Source of the DNA: Streptomyces seoulensis
GTDB taxonomy: Bacteria > Actinomycetota > Actinomycetes > Streptomycetales > Streptomycetaceae
Length of the DNA: 64,000 nucleotides
NCBI RefSeq assembly: GCF_004328625.1
Contig: NZ_CP032229.1
Coordinates: 3,100,001 to 3,164,000, forward strand
Reading direction: 5' to 3'
The position numbers were made by a program, and so were the translations under genes. Each line of letters opens with the position of its first letter. Positions within the stretch are counted from its first letter, which is position 1. Below are positions 18,856 through 27,632 of the stretch, piece by piece. The notes under the pieces were generated by a model. The model was not told where the DNA came from and searched no databases. It worked only from the letters and a program-made list of their open reading frames with translations.

Positions 18856-18882
18856 GGGAATGTGCGCCCCTTAGGATCGGTT
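18856..18882 (+). promoter_or_regulatory. SigR-type promoter of trxBA
   Basis: GGGAAT at 18856-18861, then exactly 18 bases, then GTT at 18880-18882. This matches the SigR consensus GGAAT-N18-GTT. It lies about 72 bp before the trxB start. In S. coelicolor trxBA is a known target of the disulfide-stress sigma factor SigR. Confidence 0.8.
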
Positions 18883-18953
18883 GGGTGGTGTGAGAGTCCC
18901 GGCAGGGGCTCCCACCGGTCGGCCGACACAGACCAGAGACGAGGAACCAAGCC

Positions 18954-19925
18954 GTGAGCGACGTCCGTAATGTGATCATCATCGGCTCCGGGCCCGCGGG
19001 CTACACGGCGGCGCTGTACACCGCCCGTGCGTCCTTGAAGCCCCTGGTGTTCGAGGGTGCCGTCACCGCCGGTGGCGCGCTGATGAACACCACCGAGGTG
19101 GAGAACTTTCCGGGCTTCCCCAACGGCATCATGGGCCCCGAGCTGATGGACAACATGCGGGCGCAGGCCGAGCGCTTCGGTGCCGAGCTACTGCCGGACG
19201 ACATCGTCTCCGTCGACCTGACCGGCGACGTGAAGACCGTCACCGACACCGCCGGCACGGTCCACCGGGCCAAGGCCGTCATCGTCGCGACCGGCTCCCA
19301 GCACCGCAAGCTCGCGCTGCCCAACGAGGACGCGCTGTCCGGCCGTGGCGTCTCGTGGTGCGCCACCTGTGACGGCTTCTTCTTCCGGGACCAGGACATC
19401 GCCGTGATCGGCGGCGGCGACACCGCGATGGAGGAGGCGACCTTCCTCTCCCGGTTCGCCAAGTCCGTGACGATCGTTCACCGCCGGGACACCCTGCGCG
19501 CCTCCAAGGCCATGCAGGAGCGCGCCTTCAACGACCCGAAGATCAAGTTCGCCTGGGACAGCGAGGTCGTGGAGATCCTCGGCGAGCAGAAGCTCACCGG
19601 GCTGAAGCTGCGCAACCTCAAGACCGGTGAGCTGTCGGACCTGCCCGTCACGGGTCTGTTCATCGCCATCGGCCACGACCCGCGCACCGAGCTGTTCAAG
19701 GGCCAGCTCGACCTGGACGCGGAGGGCTACCTCAAGGTCGAGGCGCCCTCCACCCGCACCAACCTGCCCGGCGTCTTCGCCGCGGGTGACGTGGTCGACC
19801 ACACCTACCGCCAGGCGATCACCGCGGCCGGCACCGGCTGCGCCTCGGCCCTGGACGCCGAGCGCTACCTCGCGTCCCTGCTGGACGAGGGCGGCCACGC
19901 CGAGCCCGAGAAGACCGCCGTCTGA
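18954..19925 (+). CDS. trxB: Thioredoxin-disulfide reductase
   Basis: A 323-residue NADPH- and FAD-dependent reductase that reduces TrxA in the cytoplasm. The FAD motif [10 protein letters not shown] is at 11-20; the redox-active pair is C136-A-T-C139 ([10 protein letters not shown]); the NADPH motif [10 protein letters not shown] and the C-terminal FAD segment [15 protein letters not shown] are intact. Length and motifs are typical of the low-molecular-weight class. GTG start with GAGGAAC upstream. It is followed after 42 bp by trxA, and the pair is driven by the SigR-type promoter upstream. Confidence 0.95.
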   Translation: MSDVRNVIIIGSGPAGYTAALYTARASLKPLVFEGAVTAGGALMNTTEVENFPGFPNGIMGPELMDNMRAQAERFGAELLPDDIVSVDLTGDVKTVTDTAGTVHRAKAVIVATGSQHRKLALPNEDALSGRGVSWCATCDGFFFRDQDIAVIGGGDTAMEEATFLSRFAKSVTIVHRRDTLRASKAMQERAFNDPKIKFAWDSEVVEILGEQKLTGLKLRNLKTGELSDLPVTGLFIAIGHDPRTELFKGQLDLDAEGYLKVEAPSTRTNLPGVFAAGDVVDHTYRQAITAAGTGCASALDAERYLASLLDEGGHAEPEKTAV

Positions 19926-19967
19926 CCTACCCCTTCCCCCACCGAATGATCAAGTGAGGAGCCCGCT

Positions 19968-20300
19968 GTGGCCGGCACCGTGAAGAAAACGACTGACGAC
20001 TCCTTCGACGAGGACGTCCTCAAGAGCGACAAGCCCGTCCTGGTGGACTTCTGGGCCGAGTGGTGCGGCCCGTGCCGCCAGATCGCTCCGTCCCTGGAGG
20101 CCATCGCCGCCGAGCACGGCGACAAGATCCAGATCGTCAAGCTGAACATCGACGAGAACCCGGCCACGGCCGCCAAGTACGGGGTCATGTCGATCCCGAC
20201 GCTGAACGTCTACCAGGGCGGCGAGGTCGTCAAGACGATCGTCGGCGCCAAGCCGAAGGCGGCGCTCGTCCGCGACCTGGACGACTTCATCACCGGCTGA
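19968..20300 (+). CDS. trxA: Thioredoxin
   Basis: A 110-residue thioredoxin with the active site W-C33-G-P-C36 and the conserved cis-proline segment MSIPTLNVYQGG. It is the electron donor for disulfide reduction and is recharged by TrxB next door. GTG start with GAGGAG eight bases upstream. The stop codon is followed one base later by a parS site, and a 16-bp stem terminator lies a further 7 bp on. Confidence 0.95.
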   Translation: MAGTVKKTTDDSFDEDVLKSDKPVLVDFWAEWCGPCRQIAPSLEAIAAEHGDKIQIVKLNIDENPATAAKYGVMSIPTLNVYQGGEVVKTIVGAKPKAALVRDLDDFITG

Positions 20301-20301
20301 C

Positions 20302-20315
20302 GTTTCACGTGAAAC
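20302..20315. other. parS: parS site
   Basis: Perfect GTTTCACGTGAAAC one base after the trxA stop codon and just before the trxA terminator. Confidence 0.93.
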
Positions 20316-20322
20316 ATGGCTT

Positions 20323-20358
20323 ACGAAGGGGCCGGCCCACCAGGGTCGGCCCCTTCGT
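20323..20358. terminator. Terminator between trxA and the GNAT gene
   Basis: Sixteen-base stem with one G-T pair (20323-20338 with 20343-20358) and a four-base loop. It sits between two convergent genes and can serve both. Confidence 0.75.
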
Positions 20359-20389
20359 CATGTCCGTGGTCCGGAGTCCGCGCCGCCCG

Positions 20390-21007
20390 TCACAGCGGTC
20401 GCAGCGCCGGCTCCTTGTGCACCGCGCCCAGCAGCCGGTCGAGGGCCATCTCGACGTCTTCCTTCCAGGACAGCGTGGAACGCAGTTCCAGACGGAGCCG
20501 GGGGTGCCGGGAGTGCTGGCGCACCGTCTTGAAGCCGACGGCGAGGAGATGGTCGGCCGGCAGCAGACAGGCGGGCTCTTTCCAGCGGGTGTCGCCGAAC
20601 GCCTCGATGGCCTTGAAGTTCCGGCGCAGCAGATCCTTGGCGACCGCCTGCACCAGCATCCGGCCCAGCCCCTGCCCCTGGTAGCCCGGCATGATGAACG
20701 ACGTGATGAGCTGAACGGCATCCGGCGAGACCGGACTCGTGGGGAACGCCGTAGCTCGCGGGACATAGGCCGCCGGGGCGTAGAGCACATAGCCGACCGG
20801 TACGTCGTCGACATAGGCGACCCGGCCGCAGGAGCCCCAGTCCAGCAGGACGGCGGAGATCCAGGACTCCTTCTCCACCTCCGCGGTGCCCTCGCGCACG
20901 GCAGCCTCGGCGGTGACCGGGTCCAGCTCCCAGAACACGCAGGAACGGCACCGCTGGGGGAGATCCTGAAGGTTGTCCAGCGTGAGCGGTACGAGCCGAC
21001 GCCCCAT
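20390..21007 (-). CDS. GNAT-family N-acetyltransferase
   Basis: A 205-residue acetyltransferase-fold protein. The acetyl-CoA loop is PGYQGQGLGRML, preceded by the beta-strand AVQLITSFIM. Substrate unknown; the location next to parB is conserved in Streptomyces, and the same slot in mycobacteria also holds a small protein beside parB. The ATG at 21007 (MGRRLVPL) has GCGAGGAG upstream; a longer frame to 21088 does not. Whether it has anything to do with chromosome segregation is not known. Confidence 0.8.
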   Translation of the reverse strand: MGRRLVPLTLDNLQDLPQRCRSCVFWELDPVTAEAAVREGTAEVEKESWISAVLLDWGSCGRVAYVDDVPVGYVLYAPAAYVPRATAFPTSPVSPDAVQLITSFIMPGYQGQGLGRMLVQAVAKDLLRRNFKAIEAFGDTRWKEPACLLPADHLLAVGFKTVRQHSRHPRLRLELRSTLSWKEDVEMALDRLLGAVHKEPALRPL

Positions 21008-21094
21008 GTAAGACGCTCCTCGCTTCCTTCGCCGGGTCACATCCGCTCGCATCGTATCCACGATGCGATTGCCTAGATACCGGCGCAAAGCAAA

Positions 21095-21135
21095 GAGCGG
21101 ACCGTGTTCCGGTACACACCGGACACGGCCCGCTC
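21095..21135 (-). terminator. Terminator of parAB
   Basis: Long imperfect hairpin (GAGCGG-x-CCGTG arm against CACGG-x-CCGCTC, with one bulge, continuing to a four-base loop at 21114-21117). It lies just downstream of the parB stop on the minus strand and is followed there by CTCTTTGCTTT. Confidence 0.55.
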
Positions 21136-21183
21136 ATGCGGCCCAGCTGAGGGCGCCCCCGCTGAGGGCGCCCTGGCGGAGGG

Positions 21184-22278
21184 CTAGCCCTCGGAGTCGT
21201 CCCCCTGGAGCCCCTTCGGCAGGATCGGCCCCTCACCGGGAGCCAGCGTGCCGAGGATCCGCTCCAGATCGTCCACCGAGGCGAACTCGACGGTGATCTT
21301 GCCCTTCTTCTGACCGAGGTCGACCTTCACCCGGGTCTCGAAGCGGTCGGAGAGCCGCGTCGCCAGATCGGTCAGCGCCGGGGAGACCAGGGCGCCGGCC
21401 CGCGGACCCTTGGCGCGCTGGGTCCGCTGGGGGCGCGAGCCCATCAGGGTCACGATCTCCTCGACGGCCCGCACCGACAGTCCCTCGGCCACGATGCGGT
21501 GCGCCAGCCGGTCCTGCTCCTCGGAGTCCTCCACGGACAGCAGCGCCCGCGCGTGACCGGCCGAGAGCACGCCTGCGGCCACCCGCTTCTGCACGGTCGC
21601 CGAAAGCTTCAGCAGCCGCAGGGTGTTGGAGATCTGCGGCCGGGAGCGCCCGATCCGGTCGGCCAGCTGGTCATGCGTGCAGTTGAAGTCCTTGAGCAAC
21701 TGGTCGTAGGCATGGGCCTCTTCCAGCGGGTTCAGCTGCGCACGGTGCAGGTTCTCCAGCAGGGCGTCCAGCAACAGCTTCTCGTCGTCCGTGGCGCGGA
21801 CGATCGCCGGGATGGACTCCAGCTCCGCCTCACGGCTGGCGCGCAGCCGGCGCTCACCCATGATCAGTTCATAGCGGTCGTCGCCCAGTTCGCGGACGAC
21901 GACGGGCTGGAGCAGGCCGACCTCCTTGATGGAGATGACCAGTTCGTTCAGCGCGTCCTCATCGAAGACCTCGCGCGGCTGGCGCGGGTTCGGCGTGATG
22001 GACTCGAGCGGCAGCTCGGCGAAGTAGGCACCGGCGGGCGGTGCGGGCCGCTCGTCGGCCGGGCTCGCCGGAGCCTCCTCCGGCTCCTGAAGCGCCGCCG
22101 GCAACAGGCCGCCCCGGCCGATGCCGGCGGGCCTGCGGTCGGACGACAGAGCCGGACCCGATGCCGAGCCGACGGAAGAACCGCCGCCCAGCACGGCCGA
22201 AGCCGGGATCTTCTCGGTCGGTGCTGCGGGGATCAGTGCGCCAAGTCCTCGGCCCAGCCCCCTTCGTCGTTCACTCAC
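21184..22278 (-). CDS. parB: Chromosome partitioning protein ParB
   Basis: A 364-residue CTP-dependent DNA clamp that loads at parS and spreads. The N-terminal ParA-interacting peptide ([16 protein letters not shown]) is followed by a variable linker. The ParB/Srx domain includes NPRQPRE near 97-103, [13 protein letters not shown] from 141 and [14 protein letters not shown] from about 174. A helix-turn-helix ([20 protein letters not shown], about 202-221) recognises parS, and the C-terminal dimerisation domain ends the protein. The GTG start overlaps the parA stop. Eight perfect parS sites in this window are its targets. Confidence 0.95.
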   Translation of the reverse strand: MSERRRGLGRGLGALIPAAPTEKIPASAVLGGGSSVGSASGPALSSDRRPAGIGRGGLLPAALQEPEEAPASPADERPAPPAGAYFAELPLESITPNPRQPREVFDEDALNELVISIKEVGLLQPVVVRELGDDRYELIMGERRLRASREAELESIPAIVRATDDEKLLLDALLENLHRAQLNPLEEAHAYDQLLKDFNCTHDQLADRIGRSRPQISNTLRLLKLSATVQKRVAAGVLSAGHARALLSVEDSEEQDRLAHRIVAEGLSVRAVEEIVTLMGSRPQRTQRAKGPRAGALVSPALTDLATRLSDRFETRVKVDLGQKKGKITVEFASVDDLERILGTLAPGEGPILPKGLQGDDSEG

Positions 22279-23348
22279 TGCATCCCCTCCACCATGTTCG
22301 GGTCGTTCTGGGTGCCGAGATGGGCCTGCGTCGGGTCATAGCTGACCCCCACGCCCCTCAGCGCGATCTCTCGGGCTGCCTCAAGATAGGAGAGCGCACC
22401 GCTCGATCCTGGATCGTAGGTCAGCACCGTCTGCCCGTAGCTCGGCGCCTCGGAGATACGGACCGAGCGCGGGATGCTCGTCCGCAGCACCTCATTCCCG
22501 AAGTGAGTGCGCACCTCCTCCGCGACCTGGGAGGCGAGGCGGGTCCGGCCGTCGTACATGGTGAGCAGGATCGTCGACACATGCAGGGACTGGTTGAGGT
22601 GCCCCCGCACCAGGTCGACGTTGCGCAGGAGCTGACCCAGACCCTCCAGCGCGTAGTACTCGCACTGGATCGGGATGAGGACTTCCTGGCCGGCCACGAG
22701 TGCGTTGACCGTCAACAGGCCCAGCGAGGGCGGGCAGTCGATGAGGATGTAGTCCAACGGCTGCTCGTACGCCTGGATGGCGCGCTCCAGCCGACTCTCG
22801 CGGGCCACCAGGGAGACCAGCTCGATCTCCGCGCCCGCAAGGTCGATCGTGGCGGGAGCGCAGAAGAGGCCCTCGACATCGGGGACGGGCTGGACAACCT
22901 CGGCCAGGGGCCGACTGTCCACCAGTACGTCGTAGATGGAGGGGACTTCCGCGTGGTGGTCGATCCCCAGTGCCGTGGAGGCGTTCCCCTGCGGGTCCAG
23001 GTCGATCACCAGGACCCGGCCGCCGTGCAGCGCGAGGGAGGCGGCCAGATTGACGGTCGTGGTGGTCTTTCCCACGCCGCCCTTCTGGTTGGCGACCACG
23101 ATGACTCGGGTCTCCTCCGGCCTCGGCATGCCTTCTGCGGCACGGCCCAGGGCGTCGACCGCCACTTGGGCCGCACGACCGATGGGAGTGTCGTCCATCG
23201 GAGGCGGTGTTTCACGTGAAACATCCGTCCCCCTCGATTCGGTACGGGGACCGGGGACCGGATCGGTCATCGGTCCCGCGATGTTGGCGTCGGACCGCAA
23301 GGATTCACTCTCCTCGACTACAGGCTCGCAATGAACAGAGCCTCCCAT
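22275..23348 (-). CDS. parA: Chromosome partitioning ATPase ParA
   Basis: A deviant Walker ATPase of 357 residues from the chosen start (ATG 23348, MGGSVHCEP). The ATPase core begins at about residue 80 with [12 protein letters not shown] (Walker A) and includes [10 protein letters not shown] and [14 protein letters not shown]. ParA organises ParB-bound origins during sporulation septation and interacts with the polarity machinery. The start is uncertain: ATG at 23270 or 23198 would give shorter proteins closer to the conserved core. A parS lies inside the gene (VSRET), and DnaA-box-like sequences lie just before the chosen start. Confidence 0.92.
   Translation of the reverse strand: MGGSVHCEPVVEESESLRSDANIAGPMTDPVPGPRTESRGTDVSRETPPPMDDTPIGRAAQVAVDALGRAAEGMPRPEETRVIVVANQKGGVGKTTTTVNLAASLALHGGRVLVIDLDPQGNASTALGIDHHAEVPSIYDVLVDSRPLAEVVQPVPDVEGLFCAPATIDLAGAEIELVSLVARESRLERAIQAYEQPLDYILIDCPPSLGLLTVNALVAGQEVLIPIQCEYYALEGLGQLLRNVDLVRGHLNQSLHVSTILLTMYDGRTRLASQVAEEVRTHFGNEVLRTSIPRSVRISEAPSYGQTVLTYDPGSSGALSYLEAAREIALRGVGVSYDPTQAHLGTQNDPNMVEGMQ
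23209..23222. other. parS: parS site (inside parA)
   Basis: Perfect GTTTCACGTGAAAC in the 5' part of parA, read on the minus strand as Val-Ser-Arg-Glu-Thr; ParB bound here could also affect parA expression. Confidence 0.93.
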
Positions 23349-23384
23349 GCCTTCGGGGGCGTGAACCAGTGAGCCCTGTCCTTC

Positions 23385-23411
23385 TGTGGAGAAGTCCACC
23401 TCTGTGGACAA
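23385..23411 (-). promoter_or_regulatory. DnaA-box-like pair in the parA leader
   Basis: TGTGGAGAA at 23385-23393 and the perfect inverse box TGTGGACAA at 23403-23411, 37-63 bp before the chosen parA start. The region 23349-23680 otherwise contains a parS (23508) and the rsmG terminator, and no gene that I support. Confidence 0.5.
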
Positions 23412-23507
23412 CTTCGGAACCCCTCCGAGTGAACCAAGAGGCCGCCGGTCGAGGGGTTCTGCCGCGGCGCGACCGCGACTGATGATGCCGTGCAGCAAGG
23501 AGCGACG

Positions 23508-23521
23508 TTTCACGTGAAACA
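23508..23521. other. parS: parS site
   Basis: Perfect GTTTCACGTGAAAC between parA and rsmG, about 160 bp upstream of the chosen parA start and 6.6 kb left of oriC; the copy nearest to oriC in the window. Confidence 0.93.
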
Positions 23522-23593
23522 CGATGCCGAGCTACGCGGACGGGTGCTCTGCGACACTCCGGCCCGCGCGGCCGACTAGCCCGGCCGGGAAAG

Positions 23594-23626
23594 AAAAATG
23601 CGTCCCCGGCCTCGGCCAGGGACGCA
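23594..23626 (-). terminator. Terminator of rsmG
   Basis: Thirteen-base stem with one mismatch (23599-23611 with 23614-23626), followed on the minus strand by TTTTT. It lies 55 bp after the rsmG stop codon. Confidence 0.75.
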
Positions 23627-23680
23627 CTCTCCGGACTCGACGCACAGGACTCAGTGGCCCGGGGCGCAGAGGACCCACAC

Positions 23681-24397
23681 TCAGCGGCGCCGCCGTGTGC
23701 GGCTCGTGCGGGCCGCCTTGGCGCGCTTGGCGGCGAAGCGGACGCCGCCGGGGCTCTCGCCGACCTCCACCCGGACCACGGTGGACAGCGGGTCCACCAC
23801 GCCCTCGCCGACCTGGAGCACCGAGGTGGAGACCGCACCGAGCTTGCTGAGCGCGGTGGAGGCCGCCTTCAGCTCCTCCTCGGCGGTGTCCCCCTTCAGC
23901 GCCAGCATCTCGCCGTAGGGGCGCAACAGCGGGATGCCCCAGGTGGCCAGGCGGTCCAGCGGGGCCACGGCACGCGCGGTCACCACATGAACCGGCGGCA
24001 CCTTGCCCAGCATCTCCTCCGCGCGCCCGCGGACCACCGTGACGTGGTCCAGGCCCAGCAGCTCCACGACCTCGGTGAGAAACGTGGTGCGCCGCAGCAG
24101 GGGCTCCAGCAGGGTGATGTTGAGGTCGTCCCGGACCAGGGCCAGCGGAATGCCCGGCAGTCCCGCACCCGAGCCGACATCGCACACCGTCACCCCCTCG
24201 GGGACGGCCTCGGAGAGCACCGCGCAGTTCAGCAGGTGCCGCTCCCACAGCCGGGGCACCTCCCGCGGGCCGATCAGACCACGCTGGACGCCTGCCTCGG
24301 CCAGCAGTTCCGCATAGCGGACCGCGTCATCGAAGCGATCGCCAAACACTTCCCGCGCCTGTTCGGGCGCGGGGGGAAGCTCCGCTGCCTCCGTCAC
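23681..24397 (-). CDS. rsmG: 16S rRNA (guanine-527-N7)-methyltransferase RsmG (GidB)
   Basis: A 238-residue SAM-dependent methyltransferase acting on 16S rRNA G527; loss gives low-level streptomycin resistance in Streptomyces. Motif I is DVGSGAGLPGIPLAL, preceded by the family segment LWERHLLNCAVL; further motifs are LLEPLLRRTTFL and TARAVAPLDRL. The very basic C-terminus (RTSRTRRRR) is odd but seen in the genus. I chose the GTG at 24397 with GGAAGGA upstream; the ATG at 24436 gives 13 extra unconserved residues. Confidence 0.93.
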   Translation of the reverse strand: MTEAAELPPAPEQAREVFGDRFDDAVRYAELLAEAGVQRGLIGPREVPRLWERHLLNCAVLSEAVPEGVTVCDVGSGAGLPGIPLALVRDDLNITLLEPLLRRTTFLTEVVELLGLDHVTVVRGRAEEMLGKVPPVHVVTARAVAPLDRLATWGIPLLRPYGEMLALKGDTAEEELKAASTALSKLGAVSTSVLQVGEGVVDPLSTVVRVEVGESPGGVRFAAKRAKAARTSRTRRRR

Positions 24398-24467
24398 GGG
24401 GACCGTCCTTCCGTACCGCGCCGGTGCTTCACGCACCGGCCCTCAGAACTACCAGGCTGACAAAGTT

Positions 24468-24496
24468 CGGCCCCGTCTGTTGGTCAGACGGGGCCG
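24468..24496 (-). terminator. Terminator of the jag gene
   Basis: Perfect 12-base stem (24468-24479 with 24485-24496) with a five-base loop, between the jag stop and the rsmG start on the minus strand. Confidence 0.7.
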
Positions 24497-24514
24497 ATGG
24501 AACCATGAGGCCGA

Positions 24515-25027
24515 TCAGGCGGGCAGCACGACGACGAACCGCTGGGGCTCCTCGCCCTCGGACTCGCTGCGCAGCCCCGCGCCCTTGATCGCGTCGTGGA
24601 CGACCTTGCGCTCGAACGGGGTCATCGGCTTGAGCTTGACCGGCTCACCGCTGCTCTTGACCTCGGCGGCCGCCTTGGCGCCCAGCTCGGCCAGCTCGGT
24701 GCGCTTCTGCGCCCGGTAGCCCGCGATGTCCAGCATCAGCCGGCTGCGGTCACCGGTCTCGCGGTGCACGGCCAGGCGCGTCAGCTCCTGAAGGGCCTCC
24801 AGCACCTCGCCGTCCCGGCCGACCAGCTTCTGCAGATCGCGGCCCTGCGCGTCGCTGATGATCGAGACGGAGGCGCGGTCGGCCTCCACGTCCATGTCGA
24901 TGTCGCCGTCGAGATCGGCGATGTCCAGCAGACCCTCGAGGTAGTCCGCAGCGATCTCACCCTCCTGCTCCAGGCGGGTGAGGGTGTCTGCACCCTCGGT
25001 GGCGGCGGTGGTGGTGCCTTCCGTCAC
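24515..25027 (-). CDS. jag: Jag/KhpB-type KH-R3H RNA-binding protein
   Basis: A 170-residue protein with a KH domain (about 45-105, core DLQKLVGRDGEVLEALQELT) and an R3H domain (about 105-170, core MTPFERKVVHDAI). These proteins bind RNA and are linked to cell-wall or division control; the gene is conserved beside yidC. It lacks the N-terminal Jag-N domain seen in Firmicutes. GTG start with AAGGAG upstream, 15 bp after the yidC stop, so probably the same operon. Confidence 0.9.
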   Translation of the reverse strand: MTEGTTTAATEGADTLTRLEQEGEIAADYLEGLLDIADLDGDIDMDVEADRASVSIISDAQGRDLQKLVGRDGEVLEALQELTRLAVHRETGDRSRLMLDIAGYRAQKRTELAELGAKAAAEVKSSGEPVKLKPMTPFERKVVHDAIKGAGLRSESEGEEPQRFVVVLPA

Positions 25028-25042
25028 GGGATGGGCTCCTTC

Positions 25043-26335
25043 TTACTTCTTGGACGAGGACTTGGGCCGCTGGCCACCCTTGCGCTGCCCGGACTGGGCC
25101 TTGCTGCGGGTGCCGGAACCGGGCTTCGGAGTCTGCTGGGGAGGCGCGGGCGGGGTGTCCTGCGGCTCCTCGGACTTGGTCAGCGAAGGCGTGGAGGACG
25201 CGGGCTCATCGTCCGGCTCGGCCTCGTGCGGCTGCTTCGGCCCCGACTGGCGCTGGGACTTGCTCTGCCGCTTGGGCTGCTGACGGCGCGGGGCGCCGGC
25301 TGCCGTGGTGGGCGTGCCGTCCTCGGTCTGGGCACCGGCCTGGCCGTCGCTCTTGACCACGTTGCCGTCGGCCTGGGCCACCAGACCGGCCTTGGTGAGC
25401 GAGTTGATGAACTTCCGCTCGGCCTCGTTGCGCTCGCGGCCCTTGGCGACGATCGCCTTGACGATCACCTTGGCGCCGCGGCTGCGGACCTTGCCGTGGT
25501 GCGTGACATGACCGGTGAGGCGCTCCAGGTAGGCGGCCTGCGCCTTGGAGCCCGGAGTCGGGTTGTTGCGGATGACGTACATCTGCTGGCCCATGGTCCA
25601 CACGTTGGTGGTCAGCCAGTAGACGAGGACACCGACCGGGAAGTTGATGCCGAAGACGGCGAACATGATCGGGAAGACGTACATCAGCATCTTCTGCTGC
25701 TGCATGAACGGGGTCTTCACCGAGGTGTCGACGTTCTTCGTCATGAGCTGGCGCTGCGTGTAGAACTGCGACGCCGACATCAGGATGATCATGATCGCGG
25801 TGACGACCCGCACATCGGTGACGGTGGCACCGAGGGCATGCAGGGTGTCCGCGTTGTCCTTGAACTTCGCCGCGAGCGGGGCACCGAAGATGTGCGCCTT
25901 ACGGGCGCTCTCCAGCAGCGAGTCGTTGATGACGCCGATGGTCTTGCCCGACGCGATGCCGTTGAGCACGTGGTACAGGGCGAAGAAGAACGGCGACTGC
26001 GCCAGGATGGGAAGGCACGAGGAGAGCGGGTTGGTACCCGACTCCTTGTACAGCTTCATCATCTCTTCGGACTGGCGCTGCTTGTCGTTCTTGTAGCGCT
26101 CCTGGATCTTCTTCATCTCAGGCTGGAGCGTCTGCATCGCGCGCGTCGCCTTGATCTGCTTCACGAAGAGCGGGATCAGGCAGATGCGGATCAGGACCAC
26201 CAGGGACACGATGGACAGGCCCCAGGCCCAACCCGTGTCAGGGCCGAAGATGGACCCGTACACCGTGTGGAACTGGACGATGACCCAGGAGACGGGTGTC
26301 GTGATGAAGCTGAAGAAGCTGGCAATCGTGTCCAC
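25043..26335 (-). CDS. yidC: Membrane protein insertase YidC
   Basis: A 430-residue Oxa1/YidC-family insertase. The first membrane segment (about 8-25) is followed by the conserved core with five hydrophobic helices (about 35-270), cytoplasmic helical hairpin [23 protein letters not shown] and the hydrophilic-groove segments. The C-terminal third is a long, Lys/Gln/Ser-rich cytoplasmic tail typical of actinobacteria and possibly ribosome-binding. GTG start with AAGGAG upstream, three bases after the yidD stop codon. Confidence 0.94.
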   Translation of the reverse strand: MDTIASFFSFITTPVSWVIVQFHTVYGSIFGPDTGWAWGLSIVSLVVLIRICLIPLFVKQIKATRAMQTLQPEMKKIQERYKNDKQRQSEEMMKLYKESGTNPLSSCLPILAQSPFFFALYHVLNGIASGKTIGVINDSLLESARKAHIFGAPLAAKFKDNADTLHALGATVTDVRVVTAIMIILMSASQFYTQRQLMTKNVDTSVKTPFMQQQKMLMYVFPIMFAVFGINFPVGVLVYWLTTNVWTMGQQMYVIRNNPTPGSKAQAAYLERLTGHVTHHGKVRSRGAKVIVKAIVAKGRERNEAERKFINSLTKAGLVAQADGNVVKSDGQAGAQTEDGTPTTAAGAPRRQQPKRQSKSQRQSGPKQPHEAEPDDEPASSTPSLTKSEEPQDTPPAPPQQTPKPGSGTRSKAQSGQRKGGQRPKSSSKK

Positions 26336-26338
26336 TAA

Positions 26339-26701
26339 TCATGCTCCTTGGGCATGGGACGAGTTCTCTGCGGCCGGGCCCGAAGGTGGCTCGGAAGAAA
26401 GCTTCGCCTCGGTGGCCGGGTCGGCGGAGTTCCCGCCCTTGCGTGCGCCCCAGGCGTTGCGCAGCATTTCGTGCCACCGCGGGCGCCTGCGCGGCGGGAC
26501 ATGGTCCACACCGCCCAGCGACCACGGATTGCAGCGGAGAATGCGCCAGGCCGTGAGAGCTGTTCCCTTGATGGCACCGTGCCGGTCGATGGCCGTGTAG
26601 CCGTAATGGGAGCACGACGGGTAGTACTTGCACACCGGCCCCAGCAGCGGACTGATCGTCCACTGGTACAGCTTGATCAGAGCCAGTAGCGGGTACTTCA
26701 T
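26339..26701 (-). CDS. yidD: Membrane protein insertion efficiency factor YidD
   Basis: A 120-residue protein. The core (1-75) has the family signature [20 protein letters not shown] with conserved cysteines and the segment [20 protein letters not shown]; the C-terminal 40 residues are disordered and variable. It assists YidC-dependent insertion. The ATG overlaps the rnpA stop by four bases (ATGA), so translation is coupled. Confidence 0.93.
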   Translation of the reverse strand: MKYPLLALIKLYQWTISPLLGPVCKYYPSCSHYGYTAIDRHGAIKGTALTAWRILRCNPWSLGGVDHVPPRRRPRWHEMLRNAWGARKGGNSADPATEAKLSSEPPSGPAAENSSHAQGA

Positions 26702-27069
26702 CGCGTGCCCCCTCCCAGTAGCCGCTGGATAGCGGCGTCCAGGTCTTGGGCCAGCCGTGCGTGGTCCGCGTCGCCCGATCCGGGCAGCGCGCGTACGACT
26801 ACCAGGCTACCGGGGGGAAACAGGGCGACTCGGTCACGCATCAGGTGACGCAGTCTGCGCTTGACGGTATTGCGGACGACCGCGTTGCCCACGGCCTTGC
26901 TCACGACGAAACCCGCACGCGTCGGGGGAGCGCTCTCCCCAGGCGCGTGCGGGTCCGTGGCACCGCTACGAAGGTGGACGACGAGAGTCGGACGACCGGC
27001 TCGGCGTCCTCGTCGTACCGCGGATGCGAAGTCCTCGCGCCGCCTCAGCCGGTATTCGCGGGGCAGCAC
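26698..27069 (-). CDS. rnpA: Ribonuclease P protein component
   Basis: A 123-residue basic protein that supports the RNase P RNA in 5' maturation of tRNA. It starts [20 protein letters not shown] and contains the RNR signature [21 protein letters not shown]. The spacing after rpmH (21 bp) and overlap with yidD give the standard rpmH-rnpA-yidD-yidC operon. Confidence 0.95.
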   Translation of the reverse strand: MLPREYRLRRREDFASAVRRGRRAGRPTLVVHLRSGATDPHAPGESAPPTRAGFVVSKAVGNAVVRNTVKRRLRHLMRDRVALFPPGSLVVVRALPGSGDADHARLAQDLDAAIQRLLGGGTR

Positions 27070-27090
27070 GATGTCATGACCTGATCGGGA

Positions 27091-27228
27091 TCAGGCGGAC
27101 AGACGGGCGCGACCCTTGCTGCGGCGGGTCGCCAGGATGGCGCGGCCGGCACGGGTACGCATACGCAGCCGGAAGCCGTGGGTCTTCGCGCGACGACGGT
27201 TGTTCGGCTGGAAGGTGCGCTTGCTCAC
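27091..27228 (-). CDS. rpmH: 50S ribosomal protein L34
   Basis: A 45-residue, very basic ribosomal protein (starts [20 protein letters not shown] and ends ARLSA). GTG start at 27228 with GGAG upstream. It heads the operon rpmH-rnpA-yidD-yidC, facing away from dnaA, the usual bacterial arrangement. The length matches the family. Confidence 0.97.
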   Translation of the reverse strand: MSKRTFQPNNRRRAKTHGFRLRMRTRAGRAILATRRSKGRARLSA

Positions 27229-27394
27229 TCGGGGGCTCCAGAAGAAATCGGTAGTGGCGGGGTGCCGTCCTGGCTGTCACCGTGCGCCCACGAGTAGCTC
27301 GCGTCACGCCCGAGTGCACCGCTTCCCGATCACCTGAAGCGATCTGTGCCCATCGGAGGCAGGCGGCAGCAGCCATCGACAACTCGACCTGGTT

Positions 27395-27424
27395 ACGGTA
27401 CGCGCGGCTACGCCATCCGGTCAA
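27395..27424 (-). promoter_or_regulatory. Putative rpmH promoter
   Basis: On the minus strand: TTGACC (27424-27419), 18-base spacer, TACCGT (27400-27395). The -35 matches the vegetative Streptomyces consensus. It implies a leader of about 160 nt before rpmH. Confidence 0.5.
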
Positions 27425-27445
27425 ACCGGCGCCCGTCGGGGGAGA

Positions 27446-27466
27446 CTGTCCACAGGCTGGGGACAA
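27446..27466. promoter_or_regulatory. DnaA boxes at the dnaA promoter
   Basis: CTGTCCACA (27446-27454) and the inverse near-box TGGGGACAA (27458-27466), facing each other just upstream of the putative dnaA -35. They fit the known autoregulation of dnaA. They lie within the 404-bp rpmH-dnaA intergenic region (27229-27632). Confidence 0.6.
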
Positions 27467-27470
27467 CAAC

Positions 27471-27500
27471 TTGAACCCTACCGGTTGCCCTGACTACCGT
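27471..27500 (+). promoter_or_regulatory. Putative dnaA promoter
   Basis: TTGAAC (27471-27476), 18-base spacer, TACCGT (27495-27500), the same -10 hexamer and spacing as the divergent rpmH promoter. About 130 bp before the dnaA start. Pattern match only. Confidence 0.4.
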
Positions 27501-27632
27501 GGCTGGACTCCGATTCTTCCCCTTGTCCCCGCACGACCGGGATTGCCCGGCCCAGTCCGGCCCGTCCACCGATCTTCATCCCGACCCATCCCACAACCAC
27601 ACGTTCGTGGGACCTGCGAGAGAGCGTGCCCT

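Noticed and set aside
24421..24439. Seven-base hairpin CCGGTGC/GCACCGG before rsmG
   Set aside because: Too short and without a U-tract or conserved context to be called a riboswitch or terminator.
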